Origin: Flavobacterium profundi
GTDB lineage: Bacteria > Bacteroidota > Bacteroidia > Flavobacteriales > Flavobacteriaceae
Direction of reading: 5' to 3'
Assembly (NCBI RefSeq): GCF_006491645.1
Contig: NZ_VDCZ01000001.1
Coordinates: 310,001 to 374,000, forward strand
Length of the DNA stretch: 64,000 bases
In this document: positions 45,333 to 54,288 of the stretch, piece by piece
Layout: the number at the start of each line of letters is the position of its first letter
Numbering within the stretch: the first letter of the stretch is position 1
Translations under genes and position numbers: made by a program
Notes under the pieces: model-generated
Seen by the model: the letters and a program-made list of their open reading frames with translations, nothing else
Told to the model about the DNA's origin: nothing
The model's database searches: none

Positions 45333-46259
45333 TTAAATATATAAATTTTTTCTTTTTAATTTGTTAATAGTTGCATTTAATTCGAAACCGAGTAAAAGAA
45401 CCATACAATTTATCCAGATATAAAACATTAAAACAAGAAGCGTGCCAATTGATCCGTACAGCTCATTATATCTTGCAAATTTTTCCACATAAATCCCAAA
45501 TATAAAGGAAGTTAGCACTATAAGCAAGGTTGTAAACACGGCTCCATAACTAATAAATGATATATGTTTTGTTTCAGTTGTACCAAATTTATATAAAATG
45601 GAAGTCGTAATTAAAATCATTAAAATAACAAATAAATATCTTCCCCATTCTATCAAATGCACATCATTACTTATTAATCCTTGTAATTTTATCTTTTGAA
45701 TAATTACTTCAAATATTACAATTGAAGCCACAGTAATAATTAAAATTAACGACAAGGCAATTGAAATAGCTAAAGCAATAAAATATTGTCTAAAAAAACC
45801 TCTTGTGATGGTTATGTGTGTCGACATTTCAAAACCTCCTAAAATCGCATTTACTCCATTAGTCATCAAAAAAATAGACAAAATAAAACCAGAGGACAAC
45901 AAACTTTTATAACTGGTATTCATAATATCTTTAATGATTAACTCAATAGCTTCGTAGGTATTTGGCGGAACTCCTTTCTCTACAAAGAACAAAAAATCAT
46001 CTTGAAAATTTTCAATGGGAATATAAGGAATTAAATTTAAAATAAATAATGCAAATGGAAATAATGCCATAAAAAAACTAAAAGCTACTGCACTTGCCCT
46101 GTAAGAAAAGGCTCCTTTTAATATCCCTAGAACATATAATTCAACTATATCGTACAAAGACAAACCTTCCAAAGAAGAAAAAGTAATTTTTTTCCCAAAA
46201 CCAACTAACTGCTTAATGATTGGAATTTTATCTAATTTATGTTCTATTGCTTCAGACAT
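45333..46259 (-). CDS. YihY/BrkB family inner-membrane protein
   Basis: 308 residues with six hydrophobic helices. GAFSYRASAVAFSFFMALFPFALFIL and the C-terminal YGSIGTLLVLMFYIWINCMVLLLGFELNATI are the YihY/BrkB signatures. Older notes of ribonuclease activity for this family are not supported by topology; the family is best left as a membrane protein of unknown transport or envelope role. Its start overlaps the nadC stop (TAATG), so the two are translationally coupled. Confidence 0.92.
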   Translation of the reverse strand: MSEAIEHKLDKIPIIKQLVGFGKKITFSSLEGLSLYDIVELYVLGILKGAFSYRASAVAFSFFMALFPFALFILNLIPYIPIENFQDDFLFFVEKGVPPNTYEAIELIIKDIMNTSYKSLLSSGFILSIFLMTNGVNAILGGFEMSTHITITRGFFRQYFIALAISIALSLILIITVASIVIFEVIIQKIKLQGLISNDVHLIEWGRYLFVILMILITTSILYKFGTTETKHISFISYGAVFTTLLIVLTSFIFGIYVEKFARYNELYGSIGTLLVLMFYIWINCMVLLLGFELNATINKLKRKNLYI

Positions 46260-47116
46260 TAAAAGGCTTTTAAGCTTAAATCCATATTATAAACAGAATG
46301 CGTTAATGCTCCGGAAGATATATAATTTACTCCGCACTCTGCATATTGCTTTATTGTGTTTTCATTAATATTACCTGAAGATTCTGTTAAGCAAGTACTT
46401 CCAATTAAAGCTACTGCTTCTTTCGTCATCTCAAAAGTAAAATTATCCAATAAAATTCTATATACTCCAGAATTTTGTAAAATTTCTTTTACTTCAGCAA
46501 TATCTCTAGCTTCAACAATTATTTTTAAATCTTTTTTGTTTTCTTCTAAATATTTTTTCGTCTTTTCAATAGCTGATGTAATTCCTCCTGAAAAATCTAT
46601 ATGATTGTCTTTCAACATGATCATATCATAAAGTGCAAAACGATGATTTTCTCCACCTCCAATCTTAACTGCCCATTTTTCAGCCGCTCGTAATCCTGGA
46701 GTTGTTTTTCTAGTATCTAAAATTTTGGTAGAAGTACCTTCCAATAAATTTACGAAATATTTTGTTTTAGTAGCAATTGCACTCATTCGTTGCATCGCAT
46801 TCAAAACCAATCGCTCTGCCTTAAGTATAGACTGAGAACGCCCCATTACATGAAATACAACATCTCCATGAGAAACTTTTTCACCATCATTAATAAAAGT
46901 TTGGATTTCTAATTCGGGGTCTACATAAGCAAATACTTTTTCGGCAAAAGCTACTCCAGCAATAACCCCTTCATCTTTAACTAATAACTTTGCTTTTCCT
47001 TTTGCGTCTTTAGGAATACAAGCCAACGAACTATGGTCTCCATCTCCAACGTCTTCCCTTATAGCATTCTCAATAATTATATTTAATTCTTTTTGAAATT
47101 GTTCTTCTGAAATCAT
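46259..47116 (-). CDS. nadC: Quinolinate phosphoribosyltransferase
   Basis: 285 residues, full length. REDVGDGDHSS at the N-terminus, ERLVLNAMQRMSAIATKT, LDTRKTTPGLRAAEKWAVKIGGGENHR (substrate and PRPP binding) and the C-terminal ESSGNINENTIKQYAECGVNYISSGALTHS are NadC motifs. It makes nicotinate mononucleotide from quinolinate and PRPP in de novo NAD synthesis. nadA and nadB are not in the window. Confidence 0.97.
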   Translation of the reverse strand: MISEEQFQKELNIIIENAIREDVGDGDHSSLACIPKDAKGKAKLLVKDEGVIAGVAFAEKVFAYVDPELEIQTFINDGEKVSHGDVVFHVMGRSQSILKAERLVLNAMQRMSAIATKTKYFVNLLEGTSTKILDTRKTTPGLRAAEKWAVKIGGGENHRFALYDMIMLKDNHIDFSGGITSAIEKTKKYLEENKKDLKIIVEARDIAEVKEILQNSGVYRILLDNFTFEMTKEAVALIGSTCLTESSGNINENTIKQYAECGVNYISSGALTHSVYNMDLSLKAF

Positions 47117-47189
47117 TTTTTGAAATTTGAATTGCTAAAGTAAGAATTCGATTTTAGAAAATTTTTAATTTTAACATAAATGCAAAAAA

Positions 47190-47210
47190 AATCCCGATTG
47201 AATCGGGATT
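47190..47210 (-). terminator. Terminator after the DUF2853 gene
   Basis: Arms AATCCCGAT and ATCGGGATT with a 3-base loop and a T run on the minus strand. A member of the AATCCCG hairpin group. Confidence 0.85.
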
Positions 47211-47228
47211 GTGTTAAAACGTTATACT

Positions 47229-47570
47229 TTATTTATAAACAGCTTCTTTTTTAAAATGTTTCGTTAACAAATAATAAAAGACAGCTCTATATTTATTTTT
47301 ATTGGATTTCCCATATTGATCAATTACTGCTGCAATTGCTTTTTCTAATTCTGGTCCATCTTTCAAACCTAATTTTTTGATTAAAAAATTATTTTTAACA
47401 GTTGCCAATTCTTTATCATCTGATCCAGATACTGTTGAAGAATCAGCATTGTAAATAGATGGTCCGCAACCAATAGTTACTTTGGTTAATAAATCCATGT
47501 CTGGAGTAACACCGCATTTTTCTTTTAAATCAGCTGCGTACTTCGTAATTAATTCATCTCTTTTACTCAT
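47229..47570 (-). CDS. DUF2853 family protein
   Basis: 113 residues, no signal peptide, mostly helical. The pattern KYAADLKEKCGVTPDMDLLTKVTIGCGPSIYNADSSTVSG and NKYRAVFYYLLTKHF fits DUF2853, a small family best known from Bacteroidetes and Alphaproteobacteria with no known function. It has its own terminator and lies between nadC and menD on the same strand. Confidence 0.85.
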   Translation of the reverse strand: MSKRDELITKYAADLKEKCGVTPDMDLLTKVTIGCGPSIYNADSSTVSGSDDKELATVKNNFLIKKLGLKDGPELEKAIAAVIDQYGKSNKNKYRAVFYYLLTKHFKKEAVYK

Positions 47571-47656
47571 AATTCTGTTGTTTTAATTTGTTTGTAGATT
47601 TTTAAATTAACCTATTTTCATAAAAAAACGATTAATTCTTACATAAAAATATAATT

Positions 47657-49327
47657 TTATTTTAAATATTTAAAATAATCCAATAAAATTTTATTGTTTA
47701 ATTTTTCTGGAGTATTAATTTCTAGCAAACTAGGCTGGTCATTTGAGTGCATAAAAAGAGACCATGTTTTTTCTAAATCTACTTCATTATCAACCCAATG
47801 ATAATTAAAGTGAAACATAGCTGCTAAATATTTAGCATTCAATCGATGAGAGGTTTCAAAAAAAGTAGTAAATACGTTATTTTCTTCGTGTCCAGGTAAA
47901 ATTCTAAATATACCTCCGCCTCCATTATTAATCAAAATAATCTTGAAATTTTTAGGAATGTAATTGTTCCAAAGCGCATTACTATCATAAAAAAAACTAA
48001 TATCACCCGTAATAAAGAAAGTTGGCTTTTCCTGAACTCGAGCAGCACCTATAGCAGTAGAAGTACTTCCATCTATACCACTCGTGCCACGATTACAAAA
48101 AACAGTTATAGAAGGATCAACATCGACTAATTGTAAATAACGAATAGCCGAGCTATTACTGATTTGTAATTGTATATTATGAGGTAACTTTTTACTAATA
48201 GAATCGAAAACCTTAAAATCTGAAAAAGGAATATTTTTCAAATATTCAGCTGTTCTAACTCTTCTTAATGAAATAATTTCTTGCATTTTTAGATCATACT
48301 CACTAATCGTGTTTGTATAATTTTCTAAAAGTTGTTCAAAAAAAGCATCCGGTTTGGTTTTGAAATGCTGCGTTAAACATCCATAAGTATCATAAGCCCT
48401 CCTTTCATCGATATGCCAATGTGCAGCTGGTTTATATTTTCTTAAAAAAGCTTTGATACGCTTTGAAACAACCATACCTCCAAAAGTAATTAAGATATCC
48501 GGTTGAAAAAATGAAAATTCTGCATCAGTAAATGGAGTAATGATAGTATCAATATTAGAAACAAATTTTGAATGATACAGATTAGAAGTTTTTTCAGTCA
48601 TTACCACCACAGAAGCATCTGCTGCCAATTGCTCTAGAATTTCATTTTGAATTACACTAGGTTTATTTTCACCAATTAAGATCAATTTCTTTTTACTATT
48701 TTTCCATTGGTTAATAAATTGATTCTCTAGCTGAAAATTTCGTTTTATTTCATCATCAAAAGAAATCCATTTCGTTTCAACAGATAGCGCATCAACAGTT
48801 TCGTATAAAGGTTCTTCAAAAGGAACATTAATATGCACAGGTCCTTTTTCACTGTCAGCAAGATGTAGTGCGTTTTGGATGGCAATATCATTTTCATCTG
48901 AAACTTCCTCAGTTAAATTGGTACTACTAATAATATGATTGGAAAAAACATTTTCTTGACGAATGGTTTGCCCATCACCTATATCTATTTTATCATGTGG
49001 TCTGTCTGCACTAATTATTACTAGAGGGATTTGGCTATAAAAAGCTTCTGCTACAGCAGGGTAATAATTTAAAACAGCCGAACCTGAAGTACAAACAACT
49101 GCTACAGGTTCTTCTAATTGTTGTGCGATTCCTAATGCAAAAAAAGCCGCACAACGTTCATCAGCTATACTGTAGCAAGTAAAATAAGGATTACTAGCAA
49201 AACCAATGGTTAAGGGTGCATTTCTTGAACCAGGAGAAATAACGATATGTTTCAGCCCTTTTGCTTTACAAATTGCTATCAGACTTTGAGCTAAAGGAAT
49301 TTTAGGATATTTTATTGGTACCATCAA
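47657..49327 (-). CDS. menD: 2-succinyl-5-enolpyruvyl-6-hydroxy-3-cyclohexene-1-carboxylate synthase
   Basis: 556 residues, the usual MenD length. IVISPGSRNAPLTIGFAS and CYSIADERCAAFFALGIAQQ are MenD-specific, and the thiamine diphosphate site is FITGDISFFYDSNALWNNYIPKNFKIILINNGGGGIFRI. It adds the 2-oxoglutarate-derived unit to isochorismate in menaquinone synthesis. The start may be the first or second Met of MMVPIKYPKIPLAQS. Other men genes are not in the window. Confidence 0.96.
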   Translation of the reverse strand: MMVPIKYPKIPLAQSLIAICKAKGLKHIVISPGSRNAPLTIGFASNPYFTCYSIADERCAAFFALGIAQQLEEPVAVVCTSGSAVLNYYPAVAEAFYSQIPLVIISADRPHDKIDIGDGQTIRQENVFSNHIISSTNLTEEVSDENDIAIQNALHLADSEKGPVHINVPFEEPLYETVDALSVETKWISFDDEIKRNFQLENQFINQWKNSKKKLILIGENKPSVIQNEILEQLAADASVVVMTEKTSNLYHSKFVSNIDTIITPFTDAEFSFFQPDILITFGGMVVSKRIKAFLRKYKPAAHWHIDERRAYDTYGCLTQHFKTKPDAFFEQLLENYTNTISEYDLKMQEIISLRRVRTAEYLKNIPFSDFKVFDSISKKLPHNIQLQISNSSAIRYLQLVDVDPSITVFCNRGTSGIDGSTSTAIGAARVQEKPTFFITGDISFFYDSNALWNNYIPKNFKIILINNGGGGIFRILPGHEENNVFTTFFETSHRLNAKYLAAMFHFNYHWVDNEVDLEKTWSLFMHSNDQPSLLEINTPEKLNNKILLDYFKYLK

Positions 49328-49371
49328 ATCTTTACAGTAAAGTTCTTTTATAGAACAGATAAATTGATTGA

Positions 49372-49379
49372 CAAAGGTA
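49372..49379 (-). promoter_or_regulatory. Putative -7 box of menD
   Basis: Minus-strand TACCTTTG, 45 bases before the start codon. No -33 TTG at the usual distance. Confidence 0.45.
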
Positions 49380-49429
49380 AAGAGTTAGTGTGTTTTTTAA
49401 TAATTTTACTTCAATAATTTATTTCAAGT

Positions 49430-49930
49430 ATGCAAGTTAACGTAAGACCATACCAAACCCAAGATTGTTCTTCCATTTTGGAAATTGTGAATTACAATAT
49501 TAATCACACTACCAATATATATGAGTATCTTCCAAGAACACTTGAGGAACAAATACAGCAATTGTAAGACAAACTTAAAAAAGGTTTTCCAATACTCATT
49601 GCAGAAATAAATAATGAAGTGGTCGGATTTGGCTATTATAGCGAATTTAGAATGCGTCCTGCATATCAGTTTACAATTGAACATTCTGTATATATTTCCA
49701 ACCAATACCATAATAAAGGAATAGGTAAAATACTACTCTCAGAATTAATACAATTGGCAAAAAAACAAAACAAAAACACGATGATTGCAATAATTGATTC
49801 CGAAAATCAAAACAGTGTACTATTCCATCAAAAAGCGGGTTTTACAACTGTAGGAATAATTGAACAATCATGGTATAAATTTGATCGTTGGTTAAATTCT
49901 GTTATAATGCAACTCCTTTTACACCCTTAA
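49430..49930 (+). pseudogene. GNAT acetyltransferase (phosphinothricin acetyltransferase-like), internal stop
   Basis: A 167-codon frame from ATG 49430 reads MQVNVRPYQTQDCSSILEIV and onward, then meets TAA at 49565-49567 (codon 46), and continues in the same frame to 49930 with an intact GNAT core: PILIAEINNEVVGFGYYSEF, HNKGIGKILLSELI and LFHQKAGFTTVG. The order and HSVYIS strand fit the phosphinothricin-acetyltransferase-like GNAT group. One substitution (CAA or GAA to TAA) would restore it. A restart at GTG 49619 would miss the first third, including part of the substrate site. Confidence 0.85.
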
Positions 49931-49932
49931 AA

Positions 49933-50520
49933 TTACCCTTTATTTTCAATCCAATTAACCACACTAGCATCGGTAGGCAATGTTTTAGGTGAAATAACCT
50001 TTTCTACTTCCCCATTTTCATTAATTAAATATTTTTGAAAATTCCAAGAAACGTCACTGTCCTCAACTCCATTTTTTTCTTTTTGAGTTAAAAACAGGTA
50101 TAAAGGATGCATATCATCACCTTTAACAGAAATTTTACTCATCATAGGAAAGGTAACACCGTAATTTCTCTCACAAAAAGTTGCAATTTCTTCATTATTT
50201 CCTGGCTCTTGGGAAGCAAAATTATTAGCTGGAAAACCTACAATAACAAAATTTTGATCCTTATATTTATCATATAATGCTTGCAAATCTTTATACTGTG
50301 GAGTTAGTCCACATTTTGAAGCAGTATTTACTACCATAATTTTTTTACCTTTTAAAGAAGCAAAATCAAAGATATTGCCTTCAATATCCTCTACTTTAAA
50401 TTGATAAATATTTTCTTTCATAGCTTGCTTATTATCGTTAGATGAATTGGATTTTTTTTGCGCAAAAGCACTATGTTGCACTAAAAAAACCATAATGCAG
50501 AAAATTAAAAACTTTTTCAT
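49933..50520 (-). CDS. Glutathione peroxidase-like thiol peroxidase, exported
   Basis: 195 residues with a signal peptide (about 1-20, ending SAFAQ). The active site is VNTASKCGLTPQYKDLQAL (Cys instead of selenocysteine), the resolving-type Cys lies in IATFCERNYGVTFPM, and WNFQKYLINENGEV has the catalytic Trp-Asn. Family GPx/BtuE enzymes reduce hydroperoxides, usually with thioredoxin as electron donor. Its end is two bases from the convergent GNAT pseudogene. Confidence 0.93.
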   Translation of the reverse strand: MKKFLIFCIMVFLVQHSAFAQKKSNSSNDNKQAMKENIYQFKVEDIEGNIFDFASLKGKKIMVVNTASKCGLTPQYKDLQALYDKYKDQNFVIVGFPANNFASQEPGNNEEIATFCERNYGVTFPMMSKISVKGDDMHPLYLFLTQKEKNGVEDSDVSWNFQKYLINENGEVEKVISPKTLPTDASVVNWIENKG

Positions 50521-50536
50521 ACTTTTATTTTTATCT

Positions 50537-50544
50537 CAAAATTA
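50537..50544 (-). promoter_or_regulatory. Putative -7 box of the glutathione peroxidase gene
   Basis: Minus-strand TAATTTTG, 17 bases before the start codon. Confidence 0.45.
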
Positions 50545-50627
50545 CGTTTTTTGGTCTCCTAATCTTCTTAAACAAATCATAAATATTAATAAAATTTTGT
50601 ACTTTAGAAATCTAAACAAACAAGACT

Positions 50628-50984
50628 ATGTTTTTCTACAGAACCTTAATTTCATTTTTGCAAGATGATGAATACAGAGATTTACTCATCACCACGATAA
50701 TGATTGTTTTAGTAGGCACACTTACCTATCATTATTTAGAAGGTTGGAGTATTGTAGACTCACTTTATTTTTCTGTTGTGACTTTAACCACAATAGGTTA
50801 TGGAGATTTTGCTCCCAAAACGGATGGAGGCAAATTATTTACCGTATTGTATATTATAATTGGTATTGGAATGATTTTGAGTTTTATCAACACGATTCAG
50901 CATCATTACACCCACATGCGTTATAAAGAACGAAAAGAAATCCTCAGAAAAAAATTAAAACGAGAATCAAAAACTAGTTCTTAA
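50628..50984 (+). CDS. Two-helix potassium channel
   Basis: 118 residues: helix 1 (about 20-36), a pore loop with selectivity filter TTIGYGDFAPKT, and helix 2 (about 70-88). This is the minimal 2TM potassium channel pore (Ion_trans_2). There is no RCK ligand-binding domain, only a short basic tail (RYKERKEILRKKLKRESK). A tetramer should form a K+-selective pore. Confidence 0.92.
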   Translation: MFFYRTLISFLQDDEYRDLLITTIMIVLVGTLTYHYLEGWSIVDSLYFSVVTLTTIGYGDFAPKTDGGKLFTVLYIIIGIGMILSFINTIQHHYTHMRYKERKEILRKKLKRESKTSS

Positions 50985-50989
50985 AAACA

Positions 50990-51021
50990 AAAACGAACCA
51001 CCAATTGAGGCGATTCGTTTT
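50990..51021 (+). terminator. Terminator after the potassium channel gene
   Basis: Arms AAAACGAA and TTCGTTTT with weak inner pairing. Also positioned to end the convergent gene. Confidence 0.65.
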
Positions 51022-51046
51022 CAAAAAACATGTTCAAGAGTTATTT

Positions 51047-51520
51047 TTAATGTTTTTTATGTCCTTTATGTCCTTTATGTTTTCCGTTATTATGATAGTG
51101 TTTTTTTGCTTTATACTTTCTTTTGTGATCCTCAAAATATCTATAAGGCCTATTTCCATGATAATCTAAAGCAACTCTATATCCTCTTCTTACATCATAA
51201 TGATTGCAATAACTTGGTAAATATCTAGATCTCACCCATCCATTAGAAGTATAATAAATATAAACCGATGCATTACTATCATAATAAACTTCAATTTCTG
51301 GATAGTAATAGTATTCTACAGGTTCATAATGCCCACAGTGTGCAGTGTGTACATGTCTATATTGCGGAGTGTAAGCACGATTGGTATTCGCATTAATACT
51401 TACTCCTATTGAAATTTGTGCGTTACTCTTAACGGTAAATAATGAGGCAAAAATTAAAAATAAAATTGCTGTCAATTTAATACTGGTACTCGTCTCATTT
51501 TTTATACTAATCGCTTTCAT
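51047..51520 (-). CDS. Secreted His/Tyr-rich protein
   Basis: 157 residues. Signal peptide about 15-35 (LTAILFLIFASLFTVKSNAQ). The mature protein has a Tyr- and His-rich middle (HVHTAHCGHYEPVEYYYYPEIEVYYDSNASVYIYY) and ends in a Lys/Gly/His tail (KHYHNNGKHKGHKGHKKH). A metal-binding or cell-envelope role is plausible, but I recognise no family. Confidence 0.75.
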   Translation of the reverse strand: MKAISIKNETSTSIKLTAILFLIFASLFTVKSNAQISIGVSINANTNRAYTPQYRHVHTAHCGHYEPVEYYYYPEIEVYYDSNASVYIYYTSNGWVRSRYLPSYCNHYDVRRGYRVALDYHGNRPYRYFEDHKRKYKAKKHYHNNGKHKGHKGHKKH

Positions 51521-51574
51521 AATACATTATTTTATTTGTTAGTATAAGTATAAAACCAAATACTATGCCAAAAC

Positions 51575-51600
51575 AAACTTTCATTTTTTTTTGAAAGTTT
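51575..51600. promoter_or_regulatory. Operator 1: inverted repeat in the GbsR/MarR promoter
   Basis: Perfect 9-base arms AAACTTTCA and TGAAAGTTT around eight T. The right arm overlaps the -33 TTG of the regulator promoter. The same repeat recurs at 52175-52198. Confidence 0.65.
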
Positions 51601-51621
51601 AAAAACTTTTACATATCTTTG
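51591..51621 (+). promoter_or_regulatory. Promoter of the GbsR/MarR gene
   Basis: TTG at 51591-51593 and TATCTTTG at 51614-51621 are 20 bases apart; ATG 51649 follows 27 bases on. Confidence 0.7.
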
Positions 51622-51648
51622 TTTCGTCAAATAGTCTTTCACTTAATA

Positions 51649-52155
51649 ATGGAATACAAAGAAGCAAAAAATAAATTCGTTCAAACTTGGGGCGCCTTAG
51701 GTTCACAATGGGGTATTAATAAAACTATGGCTCAAATACATGCTTTATTAATGGTAAGCAACGAACCAGTTTCTATGGAAGATATTATGGAACAACTCCA
51801 AATTTCTCGTGGAAATGCGAGTATGAATATTCGTGCTTTAATGGATTGGGGAATCGTATATAAAGAATTCAAAGCTGGTGAAAGAAGAGAATTTTTTACA
51901 GCAGAAAAAGATCTAGATGAACTAGCCGTAAAAATTTCTAAAGAAAGAAGTAAAAGAGAAATCAAACCCGCTCTAAAAGTTTTAAAAGAAGTCTCTTCTA
52001 TTGAAGCTAGTCAAAATGAAGAAGAAAAACATTTTGTAGAGCAAACCACTAAACTTTATGACTTTGTTTTAAAAGCCGATAATGTTTTGGATAAAATTAC
52101 CGAATACAAAGACAATTGGTTAGCTAGATTAGTAGTTAAAATAATGAAGAAATAA
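51649..52155 (+). CDS. GbsR/MarR family transcriptional regulator
   Basis: 168 residues. Winged helix about 20-85 (WGINKTMAQIHALLMVSNEPVSMEDIMEQLQISRGNASMNIRALMDWGIVYKEFKAGERREFFTAE), typical of the GbsR branch of MarR-like regulators, followed by a long helical dimer region. I start at ATG 51649, after the promoter; the frame upstream to 51619 overlaps the -7 box. Matching inverted repeats lie in its own promoter and just before the next operon, so it likely represses both. Confidence 0.88.
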   Translation: MEYKEAKNKFVQTWGALGSQWGINKTMAQIHALLMVSNEPVSMEDIMEQLQISRGNASMNIRALMDWGIVYKEFKAGERREFFTAEKDLDELAVKISKERSKREIKPALKVLKEVSSIEASQNEEEKHFVEQTTKLYDFVLKADNVLDKITEYKDNWLARLVVKIMKK

Positions 52156-52174
52156 TTTAAAAAAATTTAATTCT

Positions 52175-52198
52175 AACTTTCAATTTTTTCTGAAAGTT
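52175..52198. promoter_or_regulatory. Operator 2: inverted repeat before the DCC operon
   Basis: Perfect 8-base arms AACTTTCA and TGAAAGTT around eight bases, ending 16 bases before ATG 52215. TAACTTTC at 52174-52181 resembles a -7 box, so a bound regulator would cover it. Confidence 0.6.
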
Positions 52199-52214
52199 TT
52201 AAAAAAAAAGAATT

Positions 52215-53036
52215 ATGAAAACCTTAACGAACCACACATTACTCTATGATGAAGATTGTCCCATGTGCAACTTATACACTGCTGGGTTCATCAAAGCCAA
52301 CATGCTCGATCAAAACGGACGGAAAGCGTTTGTTACGTTAACTGATAAAGAACAAACCTATATAGATATTGATAAAGCGAAAAATGAAATTGCATTAGTA
52401 GACACTACGAATAACACCGTTTTCTATGGAATAGATAGTTTATTACAAATAATAGGCACTTCTTTTCCTTGGATTCAAAGAGTTGGGAATTGGAAACCTA
52501 TCAATTTCTGCTTAAAAAAGCTATACAAATTCATATCCTACAATCGAAAAGTAATAGCTCCAAGCAAAAAAAACGGTTCAAATAAGCTAGAGTGCACCCC
52601 TGATTTCAATATTTCTTATCGCATTTTATATATTGTTTTAGCCACTTTATTTACAGCCATTATACTGTTTCAATATGCCAAATTAGTACCATTCATACCA
52701 TATGCTCATTTTGGTAAAGAACTAGCATTAGCTCTAGGGCAAATTGGTTTTCAATATCTTTTTATTCGTAAGATAAACAAACAAGACCAACTCCATTATA
52801 TCGGAAATTTAATTACTGTTTCTATAATGGGAAGTTTGCTTTTACTTCCAATACTTATTCTAAATCAATTTGTAGTTTTCCATGAATACATTGCTCTAGG
52901 TTGGTTTGCAATAACAGTAAACCTTATGATTCTAGAACATTATAGAAGAATCAACCTCTTACAATTACCAAAACACCTAACATTAACGTGGATTTTGTAT
53001 CGTCTAATAATTTTAGGTTTAATTTTATTTTTATAA
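52215..53036 (+). CDS. DCC family thiol-disulfide protein with membrane domain
   Basis: 273 residues. The N-terminal about 120 residues are a DCC (DUF393) domain with LLYDEDCPMCNLYT, the DxxCxxC redox-like motif. The remaining part has four or five transmembrane helices (about 135-155, 165-185, 195-220, 225-240, 255-273). This fusion suggests a membrane-anchored disulfide enzyme. First gene after the second operator; the next gene begins two bases after its stop. Confidence 0.85.
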   Translation: MKTLTNHTLLYDEDCPMCNLYTAGFIKANMLDQNGRKAFVTLTDKEQTYIDIDKAKNEIALVDTTNNTVFYGIDSLLQIIGTSFPWIQRVGNWKPINFCLKKLYKFISYNRKVIAPSKKNGSNKLECTPDFNISYRILYIVLATLFTAIILFQYAKLVPFIPYAHFGKELALALGQIGFQYLFIRKINKQDQLHYIGNLITVSIMGSLLLLPILILNQFVVFHEYIALGWFAITVNLMILEHYRRINLLQLPKHLTLTWILYRLIILGLILFL

Positions 53037-53038
53037 TC

Positions 53039-53377
53039 ATGTGGATTAGTCTAAAAAAAATATATCAATTCGGAATGATAATATGCTTTCTTATGTATTT
53101 AACGTGTTATGGAAGATTTCTAGGACAGGCAATCATGACAATAATTCAAGTTTTCACTGCAATTATATTAACCACAACAATTTACAAAGAAAACAAACAA
53201 GAATTTAAATCAAAAATAGTATGGTATTGGAGTATTACTATTCCAAATATTATTCTTGTTTTATCATTCAAAATTATTTTACACACTGACCCTCTGCAGT
53301 TTATCTTCATGACATTTTTACCCAATATCATGACGTATTATTTGTATAAATTACTTCTTAAAGTAGAGAAAAAATAG
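53039..53377 (+). CDS. Small membrane protein of unknown function
   Basis: 112 residues from ATG 53039, three or four hydrophobic helices (about 10-28, 33-52, 62-82, 85-105). The open frame extends upstream inside the DCC gene to 52988, but ATG 53039, two bases after the previous stop, fits a coupled start. No family recognised. It is two bases from the next gene, so it belongs to the same operon. Confidence 0.75.
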   Translation: MWISLKKIYQFGMIICFLMYLTCYGRFLGQAIMTIIQVFTAIILTTTIYKENKQEFKSKIVWYWSITIPNIILVLSFKIILHTDPLQFIFMTFLPNIMTYYLYKLLLKVEKK

Positions 53378-53379
53378 AG

Positions 53380-54288
53380 ATGAAAAAAATAGTTATAGCT
53401 GCTGGAACTGGATTTTTAGGGAACGTCTTAATTCGTTATTTCAAACATACATGCGATGAAATTGTGGTGTTAACACGTGGAAAATCTGAAGTTAAAAATA
53501 GCATAAAGTATGTGCATTGGGACGCTAAAACGCTTACCGGTTGGGAAACCGAATTAGAAAACGCAACCGCTTTAATTAATTTGGCTGGAAAATCGGTAGA
53601 TTGTCGTTATACGGAAGCGAATAAAAAAGAGATTTTAGATTCTCGTATTGATAGTACTGCCATTTTAAATATTGCCGTACTGAGCTGTAAAAAGCCACCT
53701 CAACATTGGTTAAATTCGTCAACAGCCACCATTTACAGACATTCAGAAGACAAACAAATGTCAGAATGTAATGGTGAAATTGGAGAAGATTTTTCGATGA
53801 ATGTGGCCAAGACTTGGGAGCAAACCTTTTTTGAAGTACCTATTAAAAATACCTTAAAAACAGCTTTACGAACTTCTATTGTCTTAGGCAAAAAAGGAGG
53901 CGCATTTGTACCTTTAAAACGATTGGCTTTATTGGGATTAGGTGGCAAACAAGGAAAAGGCAACCAATATATTAGTTGGATACACGAATATGATTTTGCT
54001 AGCGCTGTAGCATATATTTTGGAACATCAATTAACTGGTGTTGTTAATATTGTAAGCCCAACACCAATAGCAAATACAACATTTATGAAGCAATTGCGAA
54101 AAAGTCTTGGGATACCTTTTGGTTTTCCTACTCCAACTCCCCTATTAAAATTAGGAGCAAAAATTATTGGCACCGAAACGGAATTGGTATTAAAAAGTAG
54201 AAATGTGATTCCGGATCGATTACTTCAAGAAGGGTTTCAGTTTCAATTTGATACCTTAGAAAAAACAATTTCAGATTTAGTAAAATAA
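53380..54288 (+). CDS. TIGR01777 family epimerase (SulA-like NAD(P)-binding protein)
   Basis: 302 residues. Rossmann motif VIAAGTGFLGNVL at the N-terminus, then LINLAGKSVDCRYTEANKKEILDSRIDSTAILN, characteristic of TIGR01777 proteins, and the C-terminal DUF1731-like segment (FGFPTPTPLLKLGAKIIGTETELVLKSRNVIPDRLLQEGFQFQF). Some family members are annotated cell-division inhibitor SulA, on weak grounds. It overlaps the following SRPBCC gene (TAATG). Confidence 0.92.
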   Translation: MKKIVIAAGTGFLGNVLIRYFKHTCDEIVVLTRGKSEVKNSIKYVHWDAKTLTGWETELENATALINLAGKSVDCRYTEANKKEILDSRIDSTAILNIAVLSCKKPPQHWLNSSTATIYRHSEDKQMSECNGEIGEDFSMNVAKTWEQTFFEVPIKNTLKTALRTSIVLGKKGGAFVPLKRLALLGLGGKQGKGNQYISWIHEYDFASAVAYILEHQLTGVVNIVSPTPIANTTFMKQLRKSLGIPFGFPTPTPLLKLGAKIIGTETELVLKSRNVIPDRLLQEGFQFQFDTLEKTISDLVK

